From an uncultured Muribaculaceae bacterium (GTDB lineage: Bacteria; Bacteroidota; Bacteroidia; Bacteroidales; Muribaculaceae), in the NCBI GenBank assembly GCA_910584185.1, contig CAJTYC010000046.1, positions 1 through 19,900 of the forward strand: a DNA stretch of 19,900 nucleotides, in the 5' to 3' direction. A model generated the notes under the pieces. That model did no database searches. It was given only the letters and a program-made list of their open reading frames with translations, and was not told the origin of the DNA. This document shows, in pieces, positions 1-8,158 of this stretch. How positions within the stretch are numbered: the stretch's first letter is position 1; each line of letters starts with the position of its first letter. A program made the position numbers and the translations under genes.

Positions 1-198
1 GCCAGCCAACTCTTGACCTTGAGTTTGATTAACATTTTTTAAGAGACACTAGTGAAAACATATCATAGTGCGTCTATAATATACGCCTACCACAGCAGAC
101 ACTACTCAAACAAGAACCACATCTTTGCAATTCCCATAAATTTGTAATTGATGTTTCAACTACAAATAGGCATCGCCAAAATATAGCTTCAATCAAAT

Positions 199-240
199 AA
201 AAGCCAAGAAAAATTGTGTTTATCTAAAATTGTGGCTTTT
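199..240 (+). terminator. weak hairpin, possible terminator
   Basis: AAAAGCCA (199-206) and TGGCTTTT (233-240) are complementary, with a 26-base AT-rich spacer. The stem is short, the loop long, and no gene is visible directly upstream, so this may be chance in AT-rich DNA. Confidence 0.2.
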
Positions 241-364
241 GTAACAAGCTAAATATCACTCAAATATAAAAAAACCAAATATTGCAGATTTGTCACGCAT
301 ACAAATAATTGATTATCACATACATACGTTTTTCAAAAAAACCAAATGATTTTTTCATAAAAAC

Positions 365-395
365 TTGCTTCTATAAATATATAAAGCTACTTTCG
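365..395 (+). promoter_or_regulatory. candidate Bacteroidetes-type promoter for the DUF3244/C13 pair
   Basis: TTG at 365-367 and TACTTTCG at 388-395 lie 20 bases apart. The Bacteroidetes primary sigma factor consensus is a TTTG-like -33 and TAnnTTTG -7 with about 19-21 bases between; the -7 here has one mismatch. The predicted start near 401 leaves a leader of about 20 bases before the ATG at 421. Confidence 0.45.
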
Positions 396-420
396 CAATG
401 TAATCATTAAATCAAGACAC

Positions 421-807
421 ATGAATCTACGACGCAAATTACTAATCTTAGGAGTTAGTCTCATTGGGACTTTTATTATCAGTCATGCCGCTACACCTAA
501 TTGTAGCGGCAAGGTATCAATATTAAAAGAGAAGAATAAAGGTTCTCAATCTATTGGTCGACCAAATGCTCCATCCATGCATTCAATCGAATGCTCGTAC
601 GAAAAAGGACGTATGGACTTAACATTTAAAGGATGAATTAATAATGTCTACGTTCGGTTATTAACCTTGGACAACAACGTCCTTTGGGATGGATATGTAT
701 CCACTATAGACAATTCCATAGGCATTCCGGAACTGACTGGAGAATACAACATCGATTGTATCGACGAATATGGAAATGAGTTCGGGGGAACATTGAATTT
801 TGAATAA
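421..807 (+). pseudogene. secreted DUF3244-like small protein, interrupted by in-frame TGA
   Basis: The intact first part is 71 residues. It starts with a signal peptide (basic MNLRRK, hydrophobic LLILGVSLIGTFII, likely cleavage after SHA). The TGA at 634-636 ends it after LTFKG. The same frame then stays open for 56 codons to a TAA at 805-807. The downstream peptide (NNVYVRLLTLD, LWDGYVS, LTGEYNIDC, DEYGNEFGGTL) clearly continues a small beta-sandwich like those of DUF3244 proteins of Bacteroides: hydrophobic alternation, a W-x-G-x-VS strand, an L-x-G-x-Y strand. The truncated product would lack most strands and probably not fold. The gap to the C13 peptidase gene is 45 bases on the same strand, so the two are probably co-transcribed. 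I read it as a pseudogene by one nonsense change; the family call is by pattern only. Confidence 0.6.
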
Positions 808-852
808 ACCTACTGTAAAAATGATAAATATAACAACTTAAAATCAGAAACT

Positions 853-3528
853 ATGAAAAAAATTTTTTTATTTTTAATGATTGCTACTCTTTTGAGTGCT
901 TTCAACAGTTACGCCCAAAAAACCGGTACTTCAAATAAGCCGATGACAAATGTCACCGAAATGGATGCACTGTATATTGTTTCCAAACAATTTGCAAACA
1001 GAGATGTTGACTATTTTATCTTGGAGAATAATAGCGAACTATACTGGACAATATTCATCGATGCTGAACCGATGAAAGGTTGGGAACATGAATGCTATAC
1101 AACAACTGTACCTAAATACATTGCAACTACAATTGCAAATGCATCTGCACCTCTATTGAATAAACGGACTCTTCCTCCAGCCGGGAACTTTGTACCTCTT
1201 AAAGTTACAAATAGGTATGGCATGAAGTCGAAGCAAAAACCGATTGTTGCTGCTAACACTCAGTCGAACGGCTTCTCAGATGTTGCCGGCAGAACTTATG
1301 CAATCATTTTGAGTGGAGGTGTCAATAAAATCTCGAATTATGAACGATATTGGAATGACTGCTCATTTATATACCAGACTCTTAAGAACAAATATGGTAT
1401 ACCTAAAGAAAATATAATACCCCTTATGTCTGATGGAGCAGACCCTTCTGCCGATATGAGATTGACTACCGGTGGATTTTCAACACAATCTCTTGACCTT
1501 GATTTTGACGGACAAAATGAAATTCAACTATCTGCGATAAAGTCGAATGTAGTTTCCACATTAAATAAATTGCAGTCGAAAATGAAAAAGGATGACCACC
1601 TGTTTATCTTCGTTATAGATCATGGTGGCAGCACAGCCGGTAACACCAATTCTTATATATGCCTATGGAACAATGAAACACTCTTCGACCATGAACTCGC
1701 TGAATTGCTTAAACCGATTCTTGACAAAAAAGTGAATGTAAATGTTGTGCTCGGTCAATGCTTTGCCGGAGGTTTTAACGATGACCTCAGCAAAGTGGGT
1801 TGTGTAGTTGCATCAGCATGCACGGGAAGTGAATCATCTTGGTCTTGTCCGGATATCCCTTATGATGAATTTGTATATCAATGGACATGCGCTGTAAATG
1901 AGGCGAACGATAATAAAGTACCGGTTAAATAGGATGTTGATAAAAACGGATTTGTAAGTATGGATGAAGCATTTAAATATGCAAAAGCTACCGACAGATG
2001 GGTTGCATCAGGCAGAGAAAATCCCATGTACACATCAAAGCCGAAATCATTAGGTGAAGATTTAGCGTTTAATAAAATACCTGAATCCGTAGACTTATTC
2101 ATAAAGGATAACGATGAGGATACTGGTAAGGAACCCAACATGACAACAGACATACATTGGAGAACTCCCTCGATATGTGTACGAAACAACGACGATGATA
2201 TATTTGCACATGAGAATCCCAAATACGCCACGGACCACCAAATGGCATATATCTATGTAAAGGTCGGTAACCGTGGAAAAGAGAAGTTTGCAGGTGAAGG
2301 TAAATGGGTTAAAATCTACTGGGCACAAGCATCTACAGGATTATCCGATAAATCATGGAAAGGTCGCGAGGTTTATAATAACAGATATGCAACCGGAGGT
2401 TTTCTTGAAGCAGTACCTATCGACGAAATAGAACCTGGAAAGGAAACGATTGTCAAAATACCTTGGACCCTTCCTCAACTACTAAAGAACTATCCTGATG
2501 GAGATTTCCACTTCTGTCCCGTAGCTAAAGTTATGGACACTCCTTATGACGACGGCTATGAAGCGGGTAAACACTACTTCGAAGTGCTCAAATACAATGA
2601 TATTGCACAAAAGAATGTGACAATCATCAAGAAAGATGAGCTGACGAAAGCTTTTAATGTATATGTCCGCAACATATACTCTGAAGCTAAGAATTATACC
2701 TTAGAACTTGTTCCACAGGATGACAATTCGGCATCAATCTTTAGTCGAGGAAATGTGGAGATGCAGATGAGTGAAAAGATATATACTGCATGGGAACGAG
2801 GCGGTATGCAATCAGAAGGATTATCACTTGAATCTAACACTCCTCAGTTACGCACTGTTAAGATTGCCAATCCGCAAAACAAGATAAAGCGCATATCGCT
2901 CAACGCCGATGAATTCGATGTAGTAAAACTAAAATTCAATTTAGGAAGAACGGGAATCGGATTTTACTCATATGCTTTCGACTTGATTCAAAAAGACGAA
3001 CAGGGCAATATAATAGGTGGAGAAACCTTCATGATTTCTAATTTGCCGACAGTCGACAAACCGATTATAACCATTAACCCCGGTGAAGGTGGCATATATG
3101 AACTCGGTGTAGATTCCGATGATTATGACCATTACATGTGGGAAGATGAGTCCGGCAATGTAATAGGTTCGGAAAAAACAATCACCGTTACACCCACTAA
3201 AGCTAATCATATATATAATGTGACAGCATTTACCGAAAATGGAGAATCAGGAGAAGCTACGGCAACGCTCGAACCGTCTTTCGCTATCGAATCTGTTAAC
3301 AACGAATCAGGTGTACTTACAGTCAGACTTCTGAATGAAAGTCCTGAAAACGGTGTAATCACAGTAACTCCTATGTATAATGATGGCGTTAAGATTGCAC
3401 AAAATATTACAGCAAGACAAAGCACTATATCAATTGATACGAGTGTGCTTGAACCGGGCATGTATGTTGTAACGTATTCAATAGCTTCTGAAGTAATCGA
3501 CAGCGTGAAAACTACAATAAACAAATAA
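853..3528 (+). pseudogene. secreted C13 (legumain-like) cysteine peptidase, interrupted by in-frame TAG
   Basis: The frame codes for about 891 residues but is cut by TAG at codon 360 (1930-1932). Residues 1-21 are a signal peptide (MKKIFLFLMIATLLSAFNSYA). The peptidase domain covers roughly 145-350: NYERYWNDC and YGIPKENIIPL resemble the start of the C13/clan CD fold, the catalytic His is H257 in DHGG, and the catalytic Cys is C303 in GQCFAGGF. After the stop, residues 361-372 form a full EF-hand-type loop (D-x-D-x-N-G ... E). A long beta-rich region (about 410-800) follows, and the end contains LEPGMYVVTYS, resembling type IX secretion (type A) C-terminal sorting domains. The truncated 359-residue product keeps both catalytic residues but loses the calcium loop and possible sorting tail. 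An ATG at 1960 could restart translation, but that product would have no signal peptide and lies inside the EF-hand. Probably a pseudogene by one nonsense change; readthrough or sequencing error are alternatives. Confidence 0.75.
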
Positions 3529-3538
3529 CGATCTTCGA

Positions 3539-3566
3539 GTCAGGCAGCAGTTTTATGCTGCCTGAC
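3539..3566 (+). terminator. strong hairpin after the C13 peptidase gene
   Basis: GTCAGGCAGCA (3539-3549) pairs perfectly with TGCTGCCTGAC (3556-3566) around a GTTTTA loop, 11 bp, starting 10 bases after the stop codon. The downstream bases are A-rich rather than T-rich, so it is not a textbook intrinsic terminator, but the place and strength fit transcript end formation or 3' protection. Confidence 0.65.
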
Positions 3567-3740
3567 AAAATAATGACAAACTATTTGTAAATATGAATTA
3601 AATTTTGCTAATTTGCTTTTAAACTAATAAGATTTATTTCAACAAGACAATCTTTAACCAAAACTTTTGTAAAACCGATACTATTGAGACTTGTTTGCTT
3701 TTACAATCGCGTCCCGATACTATCATAAAAAATACACACT

Positions 3741-5255
3741 ATGAGAAAAGAACTTTTACTTTTGGCTGCTTGCGGTGCCCTTGGTTTTTCGGCGTTTGCC
3801 GTTCCTTCGGCTACTTTGGGTAATCTTTCTGACCTTACCATTGTGAGGCAAGATGCCACAGTTAATGAGACAACTACTCTGACTTCAATTCATGGCACGT
3901 TCAAATATCGCCTTCACAATCTGCATCGAGCCAACGATGCCGAGGCTATCGCTCTTGAGTTCACGCTCGAAAAAGCCGGCGACTTGGCCGGGCTGCTTGG
4001 CGACAACCTGCTCAAAGTGGAATCTCTTACACTCAAAGGGAATGTGGGCGCAGATGACTTCGCTACGATGTGGAAAGCTTCGTTCGAAGGTGTGCTGTCG
4101 GAGATAGACCTCAGCCAGGCTTCGCTGGTCAATAATGAGGTGCCTGACAAAGCGTTTAGTCATTTCAATGAACAGATGATAGACGGTGTATTTCACAACA
4201 TCCAGCTCTATAAACTCAAACTCCCCGAAACCGTGGAACGAATCGGCATGGCGGCTTTCGGTTTTTGCATGAACTTGGCTGAAGTAAATTTACCCACATC
4301 GTTATCAGAAATCGGAAGAGAAGCATTTATCAGCTGCATAAATATAGATGCGAAGAGCCTGACGATTCCATCCAAAGTCACCGAGATTGAAGAAGCCACC
4401 TTCTACGATTGCAGACTGAATTGCTCGGTCACTCTGCCTGACGGTATCAAGAGTATCGGAGCTTCCGCATTTCATCAGTCGGGTATCACCGCCATCAATC
4501 TACCAGAAGGACTCGAGTCGATTGGCGAGTCTGCATTTTCGTTATGCAAGCTCACGGAAGTGACTATTCCGAGTACTTGCCTCACGCTGAGCGGTTCTGC
4601 GCACTTCTGGGAGAACCTTGCACTCACTGAGATAAACCTCCCCGAAGGTCTGACTGCTATCCCTGACAGGTTTGCCAGCACTTGCGCCTCGCTGCAGAAA
4701 ATCAATATACCCTCGACAGTAAAGAAAATCGGAGAGCGTTCGTTCTACTGCTGCGAGAAGTTGAAATCGCTCGAACTTCAGGAAGGTCTCGAGGAGATAG
4801 AGGCTGAGGCATTCTACTACATGACTTCGCTCGAAGAGATGATATTCCCCTCTTCACTTAAGAAGTTGGGAGCTCTGAGCTGTCTTAAATGGGACAGTAT
4901 CAAGAAAGTCGGCTGCAAAGCCATAGTGCCGCCTGTATGCGAACCAGACCCTGAAAATCCGTACAACTCACCTTTTGGCATTCCACCGGTGCATGACTAC
5001 AACTGCGAACCCGGGGTACCATTGTTAGTCCCTATTGGCACGTTGGATGCCTATGCGAAGTCATTCGGATGGGATTACTTCGGACTCGACATTCACGAGT
5101 CGGAAGAGATGACTCCGGCATCAGTGGAGATGACTGTGGCCGACGCGGATGCAGCTGACGCTAAGATGTATGACTTGATGGGGCGTGAAATATCGAATCC
5201 TGCGAGAGGTCAGATTTACATACATAACGGCAAGAAACATGTCTGGTCTCGATAA
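3741..5255 (+). CDS. secreted BspA-like leucine-rich repeat protein
   Basis: A 504-residue protein. MRKELLLLAACGALGFSAFA is a signal peptide. From about residue 135 to 385 it holds roughly ten BspA-type (LRR_5) repeats of about 23 residues with the pattern LPxxVxxIGxxAFxxCxxLxxVxL, for example LPTSLSEIGREAFISC and LPEGLESIGESAFSLC. The region after the repeats (VPIGTLDAYAKSFGWDYF) is the usual capping segment of this family. The last 40 residues contain MYDLMGREISNP and IYIHNGKK, the common C-terminal tail of Bacteroidetes exported proteins, which ends in NGKK plus a basic stretch. BspA-like proteins are surface or secreted and often bind host proteins or other cells; the ligand here is unknown. 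It is intact, unlike the two upstream genes, and separated from them by a hairpin and about 170 bases, so it is probably its own transcription unit. Confidence 0.9.
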   Translation: MRKELLLLAACGALGFSAFAVPSATLGNLSDLTIVRQDATVNETTTLTSIHGTFKYRLHNLHRANDAEAIALEFTLEKAGDLAGLLGDNLLKVESLTLKGNVGADDFATMWKASFEGVLSEIDLSQASLVNNEVPDKAFSHFNEQMIDGVFHNIQLYKLKLPETVERIGMAAFGFCMNLAEVNLPTSLSEIGREAFISCINIDAKSLTIPSKVTEIEEATFYDCRLNCSVTLPDGIKSIGASAFHQSGITAINLPEGLESIGESAFSLCKLTEVTIPSTCLTLSGSAHFWENLALTEINLPEGLTAIPDRFASTCASLQKINIPSTVKKIGERSFYCCEKLKSLELQEGLEEIEAEAFYYMTSLEEMIFPSSLKKLGALSCLKWDSIKKVGCKAIVPPVCEPDPENPYNSPFGIPPVHDYNCEPGVPLLVPIGTLDAYAKSFGWDYFGLDIHESEEMTPASVEMTVADADAADAKMYDLMGREISNPARGQIYIHNGKKHVWSR

Positions 5256-5300
5256 CACTTTAAGATAGCAATTTTTAGTTGAAAATTTGATTGATAATTT

Positions 5301-5322
5301 GGGGCGCGATTTATCGCGCCCC
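5301..5322 (+). terminator. GC-rich hairpin terminator after the LRR gene
   Basis: GGGGCGCGA (5301-5309) pairs perfectly with TCGCGCCCC (5314-5322) around TTTA, 45 bases after the LRR stop codon. The 9-bp stem is almost all G-C. The following GACTTTGTTATATTGG is only moderately T-rich. The likely role is to terminate the LRR transcript; it may also act on the convergent porin transcript. Confidence 0.7.
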
Positions 5323-5363
5323 GACTTTGTTATATTGGTTGCCTTTATGATCTTTGCATTGTT

Positions 5364-5381
5364 GGCGATTTGGAAATCGCC
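5364..5381. repeat. second perfect hairpin in the convergent intergenic region
   Basis: GGCGATTT (5364-5371) and AAATCGCC (5374-5381) are perfect complements separated by GG. The copies of TTTGCAT just outside it (5353-5359 and 5382-5388) form a short direct repeat around the hairpin. Either strand could use it; it lies about 140 bases beyond the porin stop codon and could help end that transcript. Confidence 0.55.
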
Positions 5382-5419
5382 TTTGCATAGTGTTGATGCT
5401 ACAGCATTATTCTTTGTGG

Positions 5420-5458
5420 CGTCGGCGGCGCCTCCTTACCCCCAGTTCGCAATGCAGC
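5420..5458 (-). repeat. dispersed GC-rich repeat, copy A
   Basis: This 39-base block, read on the minus strand, matches 12032-12069 read on the plus strand at all but about four positions (three substitutions and one single-base gap). Its first 18 bases on the plus strand (CGTCGGCGGCGCCTCCTT) are identical to the complement of copy B. It lies between the convergent LRR and porin genes, outside any coding sequence. A further GTCGCG match follows after about nine unmatched bases, so the unit may be longer. Confidence 0.65.
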
Positions 5459-5520
5459 TTGGTGTGACGTCGCGTAGCAATTATTCATTATTCATTTTTA
5501 ACTATTCATTGAAATGGTGG

Positions 5521-6843
5521 TCAGAAGCTGAACTGTGCCATCAGTTCGGCACGACGGGCCCATGCCGCCTTGCCGTTCATGTTCTCACGGCGGCCGAGGT
5601 TGAACTCCGCACCGCAACTTATACGTGTAGTAAGATACCAGAAGTAATTGACGGCTATGTACATGCCGGTCTTATATTCGTCAGGATTCTTTTTACCTTT
5701 TGGCATATAACGGGTGCCTCCATATGTGGCAGAAAAGAACATCGATGGGTTTATATTATACTGCACCGCAGCATAACCGCCCACAGTGAAAGGGGAATAC
5801 ATGCGACCGGGACGGTCAAGGTCGTTGACCAAGTCATATTTTCCCATCAGCCAGTCTCCACCTAAGCTCGAATAGCCTTGACCTCCATTGCATGCGCCAT
5901 AAAATGTGAGGTGCCGCTCCGGCTGCCAACGTCCGGAGAGCTGGAGTCCCCAACCGACATCGGTATGGTTTTTAGACTTTACAAGGTCGCGATATGAGAG
6001 AAACCTCATTATGCCGGCCAAACGTAGATAACCGCTCTTCCAGGCATATTGACCGAAAGTGGCTAAATCGGGCACATATTGGTCTATCTTCTTGGTAGTT
6101 GTGCCATTGTCGTCGATACTGTTGTCAGGACTCTCTATTGAGCCGGCCACCGACCAACCGCTCTTGAAGTTGTGCAGATACCTTACCAACACGGCGGTTG
6201 CGCTCATCTTGGCGTTAGGCCCGGCTGCATCTATGCCGGGAGGCAATGAGCCCGGGTCGCTGAATGTCGAATTGGCATAACCAATAGTAAAGTCGTTGAG
6301 CTGTGCATATGCTTTCTTCAAGTGGAAGTCGCGTGCCTGATAGCCATTGAAGTTAGCCTCAATGTAGAGTTGGTAATTGCCCAACTTCTTGTTGCGTCCT
6401 ATAACCCGGAAAAATAATGCCGTCCCGGCCGGAGTCGTGGCAATCTTGCGCTTATGTTCGGGGTCTTTGTGCATCGGTATGAGATAAGGGGCAAACGCAG
6501 GGCTTTCTATTACTCCTCCCCAGTCATAATAACCGCGCATACGCACCACGCCACCCACGCCCATGGCTAAGTTGGCATCCTTGCTCATAAATAGGAAGTA
6601 AGGGGCCAACGGATCCTGAAAGTGTCGGAACTGATCCTCATAGAACATCCTGATTGTGTTGATAGTAGAATCGGCAGAAGGATCCTCACCCTTGCCGAAA
6701 AAAATCACCTTATGGTCGCGGAGCGTGGAGTCCATCGCAACCTCGGTGGTGTGCTTGGACGCATCGGGTGCAGCATCTTGCGATACAGCATTAAGCGACG
6801 CAAATGCAGCGAAACAAGAAAAAAGCAATAATTTCGTTTTCAT
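5521..6843 (-). CDS. DcaP-like outer membrane porin
   Basis: A 440-residue protein read leftward from ATG at 6843. An in-frame ATG at 6882 exists, but the signal peptide MKTKLLLFSCFAAFASLNAVSQ starts at 6843, so that start is chosen. After a charged linker (about 23-75) the rest is typical of an outer membrane beta-barrel: alternating aromatic strands, GGVVRMRGYYDWGG, AYAQLNDFTIGYANSTFSDP followed by DAAGPNAK, and a final strand RAELMAQFSF ending in Phe, as expected for insertion by the BAM machinery. The order of these motifs matches DcaP-type trimeric porins, which pass small anionic or dicarboxylic solutes. The substrate cannot be read from the sequence. The gene is divergent from the glycosyltransferase gene (93-base shared upstream region with no clear promoter by eye) and convergent with the LRR gene. 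Confidence 0.85.
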   Translation of the reverse strand: MKTKLLLFSCFAAFASLNAVSQDAAPDASKHTTEVAMDSTLRDHKVIFFGKGEDPSADSTINTIRMFYEDQFRHFQDPLAPYFLFMSKDANLAMGVGGVVRMRGYYDWGGVIESPAFAPYLIPMHKDPEHKRKIATTPAGTALFFRVIGRNKKLGNYQLYIEANFNGYQARDFHLKKAYAQLNDFTIGYANSTFSDPGSLPPGIDAAGPNAKMSATAVLVRYLHNFKSGWSVAGSIESPDNSIDDNGTTTKKIDQYVPDLATFGQYAWKSGYLRLAGIMRFLSYRDLVKSKNHTDVGWGLQLSGRWQPERHLTFYGACNGGQGYSSLGGDWLMGKYDLVNDLDRPGRMYSPFTVGGYAAVQYNINPSMFFSATYGGTRYMPKGKKNPDEYKTGMYIAVNYFWYLTTRISCGAEFNLGRRENMNGKAAWARRAELMAQFSF

Positions 6844-6936
6844 AGTGGAATGTTTGGTGAAGGCGACGCAGCACAATATCATTACTGTAGCCTCCCTGTT
6901 TTCAGAATAACATTTCTAAAAGCGTATTTGTTGGCA

Positions 6937-8154
6937 ATGAAGGTAACTCTGAATCAAAATATAAAAGATATATCACGGGCTTTGGCACACAGCAAGGCGT
7001 TCTGGTGTGTCTTGCTTGCTGCCGGTGTTATCTTCAATATGGCTCTGATGCGCTTAGGCTATGTGTCGGAAGATTATCGATGTTTTGTGGGACCTTGGAT
7101 CTCCACTTTCCGTCATAATGGCCATTGGCTACCGCTTGCCGAAGGAGTGGGTAATTATAATTTGGCATACCAATATATACTTGTGTTGCTATCCTATTTC
7201 CCCTCGGGGTGGAGTTTGATTTTGGTGAAGTGCTTTTCATTTATGTTTCAGCTCTTTGCCGGAGTGTGCTGCGGACTGATAGTTTCGGTGTCGCGTGGCA
7301 ACAAGCCGCTCTGCGTGATAGCCGCCACTGCTTTGATGGCTTGGTGGCCTACATCAGTCATGAACAGCTCGGTGTGGGCACAGTGCGACATGATTTATGT
7401 CTCGTTTCTGATGCTCATGCTATATGGGCTGCTTCGGCAACGCAATGTTTTGGCTATGATCTCGTTTGGAGTGGCTTTCGCGTTTAAGCTTCAAGCTTTG
7501 TTTTTCGCTCCATTTCTACTTTTCTTATTGTTGAGGCGGGAGTTGAAGTGGTGGCAAGCGATATTTGTTCCTGTCGGTGTTTATATACTGACATTGGTGC
7601 CGGCGGCTATTATCGGCAACAGTTGGGCTAACATGTTGGGAATCTATCTTAAGCAATCTACCGTAGACTGGGGATATTTCTGGCTTTACCCAAATTTCTA
7701 TGGCATATGGGCACATTGTGGGCTTCCGTTGCCGGCAAACGCCTGGTGGTGGACAATTTGCTCAACGGTTCTTATATTTGCCGTGGTCTGGTACTGGCAC
7801 AATAAGATGCCTCGCAACATGAGTGTGCTTCAGTTTATGACGATGGCGATGCTTCTGTATGTATGCACGGTTTACCTGCTTCCCATGATGCATGAACGTT
7901 ATCAGATTTCGGCCGATGTAATGGTTCTTCCGCTGATGATGCTTGCATGGCGCAAGTGGCTGTTGCCGGGATTAACAGTGGTGCTTGTATCAGCATTTTG
8001 CTATTGGTGTCTTTACATGATAATACAGACCAAAAGCTTGGCGTATCTTGACGTGTGCAGCTATGGGGCACCGCTGCTCCTATTGGAAGTGGTGTTGATA
8101 TGGATAATAACGAAATCAGAAACCCGAAACCACAACAAACGACTAAAAAACTAA
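6937..8154 (+). CDS. GT-C-fold integral membrane glycosyltransferase
   Basis: A 405-residue protein with about ten hydrophobic segments. The reading frame is open upstream to 6850, but ATG at 6937 (MKVTLNQNIK) is preferred because the earlier part runs close to the divergent porin start and is not hydrophobic in a sensible way. The first loop after transmembrane segment 1 has SEDYRCFVGPW, where acidic residues sit as in GT-C enzymes using polyprenyl-phosphate sugars. SSVWAQCDMIY and FAFKLQALFFAP resemble the mannosyltransferase-like COG5650 group. It probably transfers a sugar to a lipid-linked or exported acceptor at the outer face of the inner membrane; donor and acceptor are unknown. The next gene, DUF4250, starts 4 bases after its stop, so they are co-transcribed. 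Confidence 0.75.
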   Translation: MKVTLNQNIKDISRALAHSKAFWCVLLAAGVIFNMALMRLGYVSEDYRCFVGPWISTFRHNGHWLPLAEGVGNYNLAYQYILVLLSYFPSGWSLILVKCFSFMFQLFAGVCCGLIVSVSRGNKPLCVIAATALMAWWPTSVMNSSVWAQCDMIYVSFLMLMLYGLLRQRNVLAMISFGVAFAFKLQALFFAPFLLFLLLRRELKWWQAIFVPVGVYILTLVPAAIIGNSWANMLGIYLKQSTVDWGYFWLYPNFYGIWAHCGLPLPANAWWWTICSTVLIFAVVWYWHNKMPRNMSVLQFMTMAMLLYVCTVYLLPMMHERYQISADVMVLPLMMLAWRKWLLPGLTVVLVSAFCYWCLYMIIQTKSLAYLDVCSYGAPLLLLEVVLIWIITKSETRNHNKRLKN

Positions 8155-8158
8155 AAAT

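Larger units (their letters stand above)
1..420. other. AT-rich intergenic region
   Basis: No supportable gene is present; all frames are closed by frequent stops. The stretch is strongly AT-rich. It holds a weak hairpin (199-240), two copies of a short A7-CCAAAT string (near 268 and 337), and near its right end a plausible Bacteroidetes promoter for the gene at 421. The first 30 bases could be the tail of an upstream gene, but too little is visible to say. Confidence 0.6.

Noticed and set aside
3..32. Frame with QPTLDLEFD then stop, resembling SLDLDFD of the C13 peptidase (17 of 20 bases alike to 1491-1510)
   Set aside because: Could be the end of a decayed second peptidase copy, but the match is too short and lies at the window edge; chance cannot be excluded.
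634..636. TGA read as selenocysteine
   Set aside because: No SECIS-like hairpin is evident right after it and the family has no reason to need selenocysteine here; the neighbouring gene's stop is TAG, which selenocysteine cannot explain.
421..3528. Genetic code with reassigned TGA or TAG
   Set aside because: Both codons end several intact genes in the same window (for example TGA for nrdJ, TAG for DUF4250), so the standard bacterial code applies.
1960..3528. Separate gene starting at ATG 1960
   Set aside because: The ATG lies inside the EF-hand loop, has no signal peptide, and the upstream codons continue the same protein; it is the 3' part of the broken peptidase gene.
5287..5865. 192-codon open frame on the plus strand
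   Set aside because: It runs through two hairpins and the dispersed repeat and then antisense through the porin gene; its translation has no family-like pattern.
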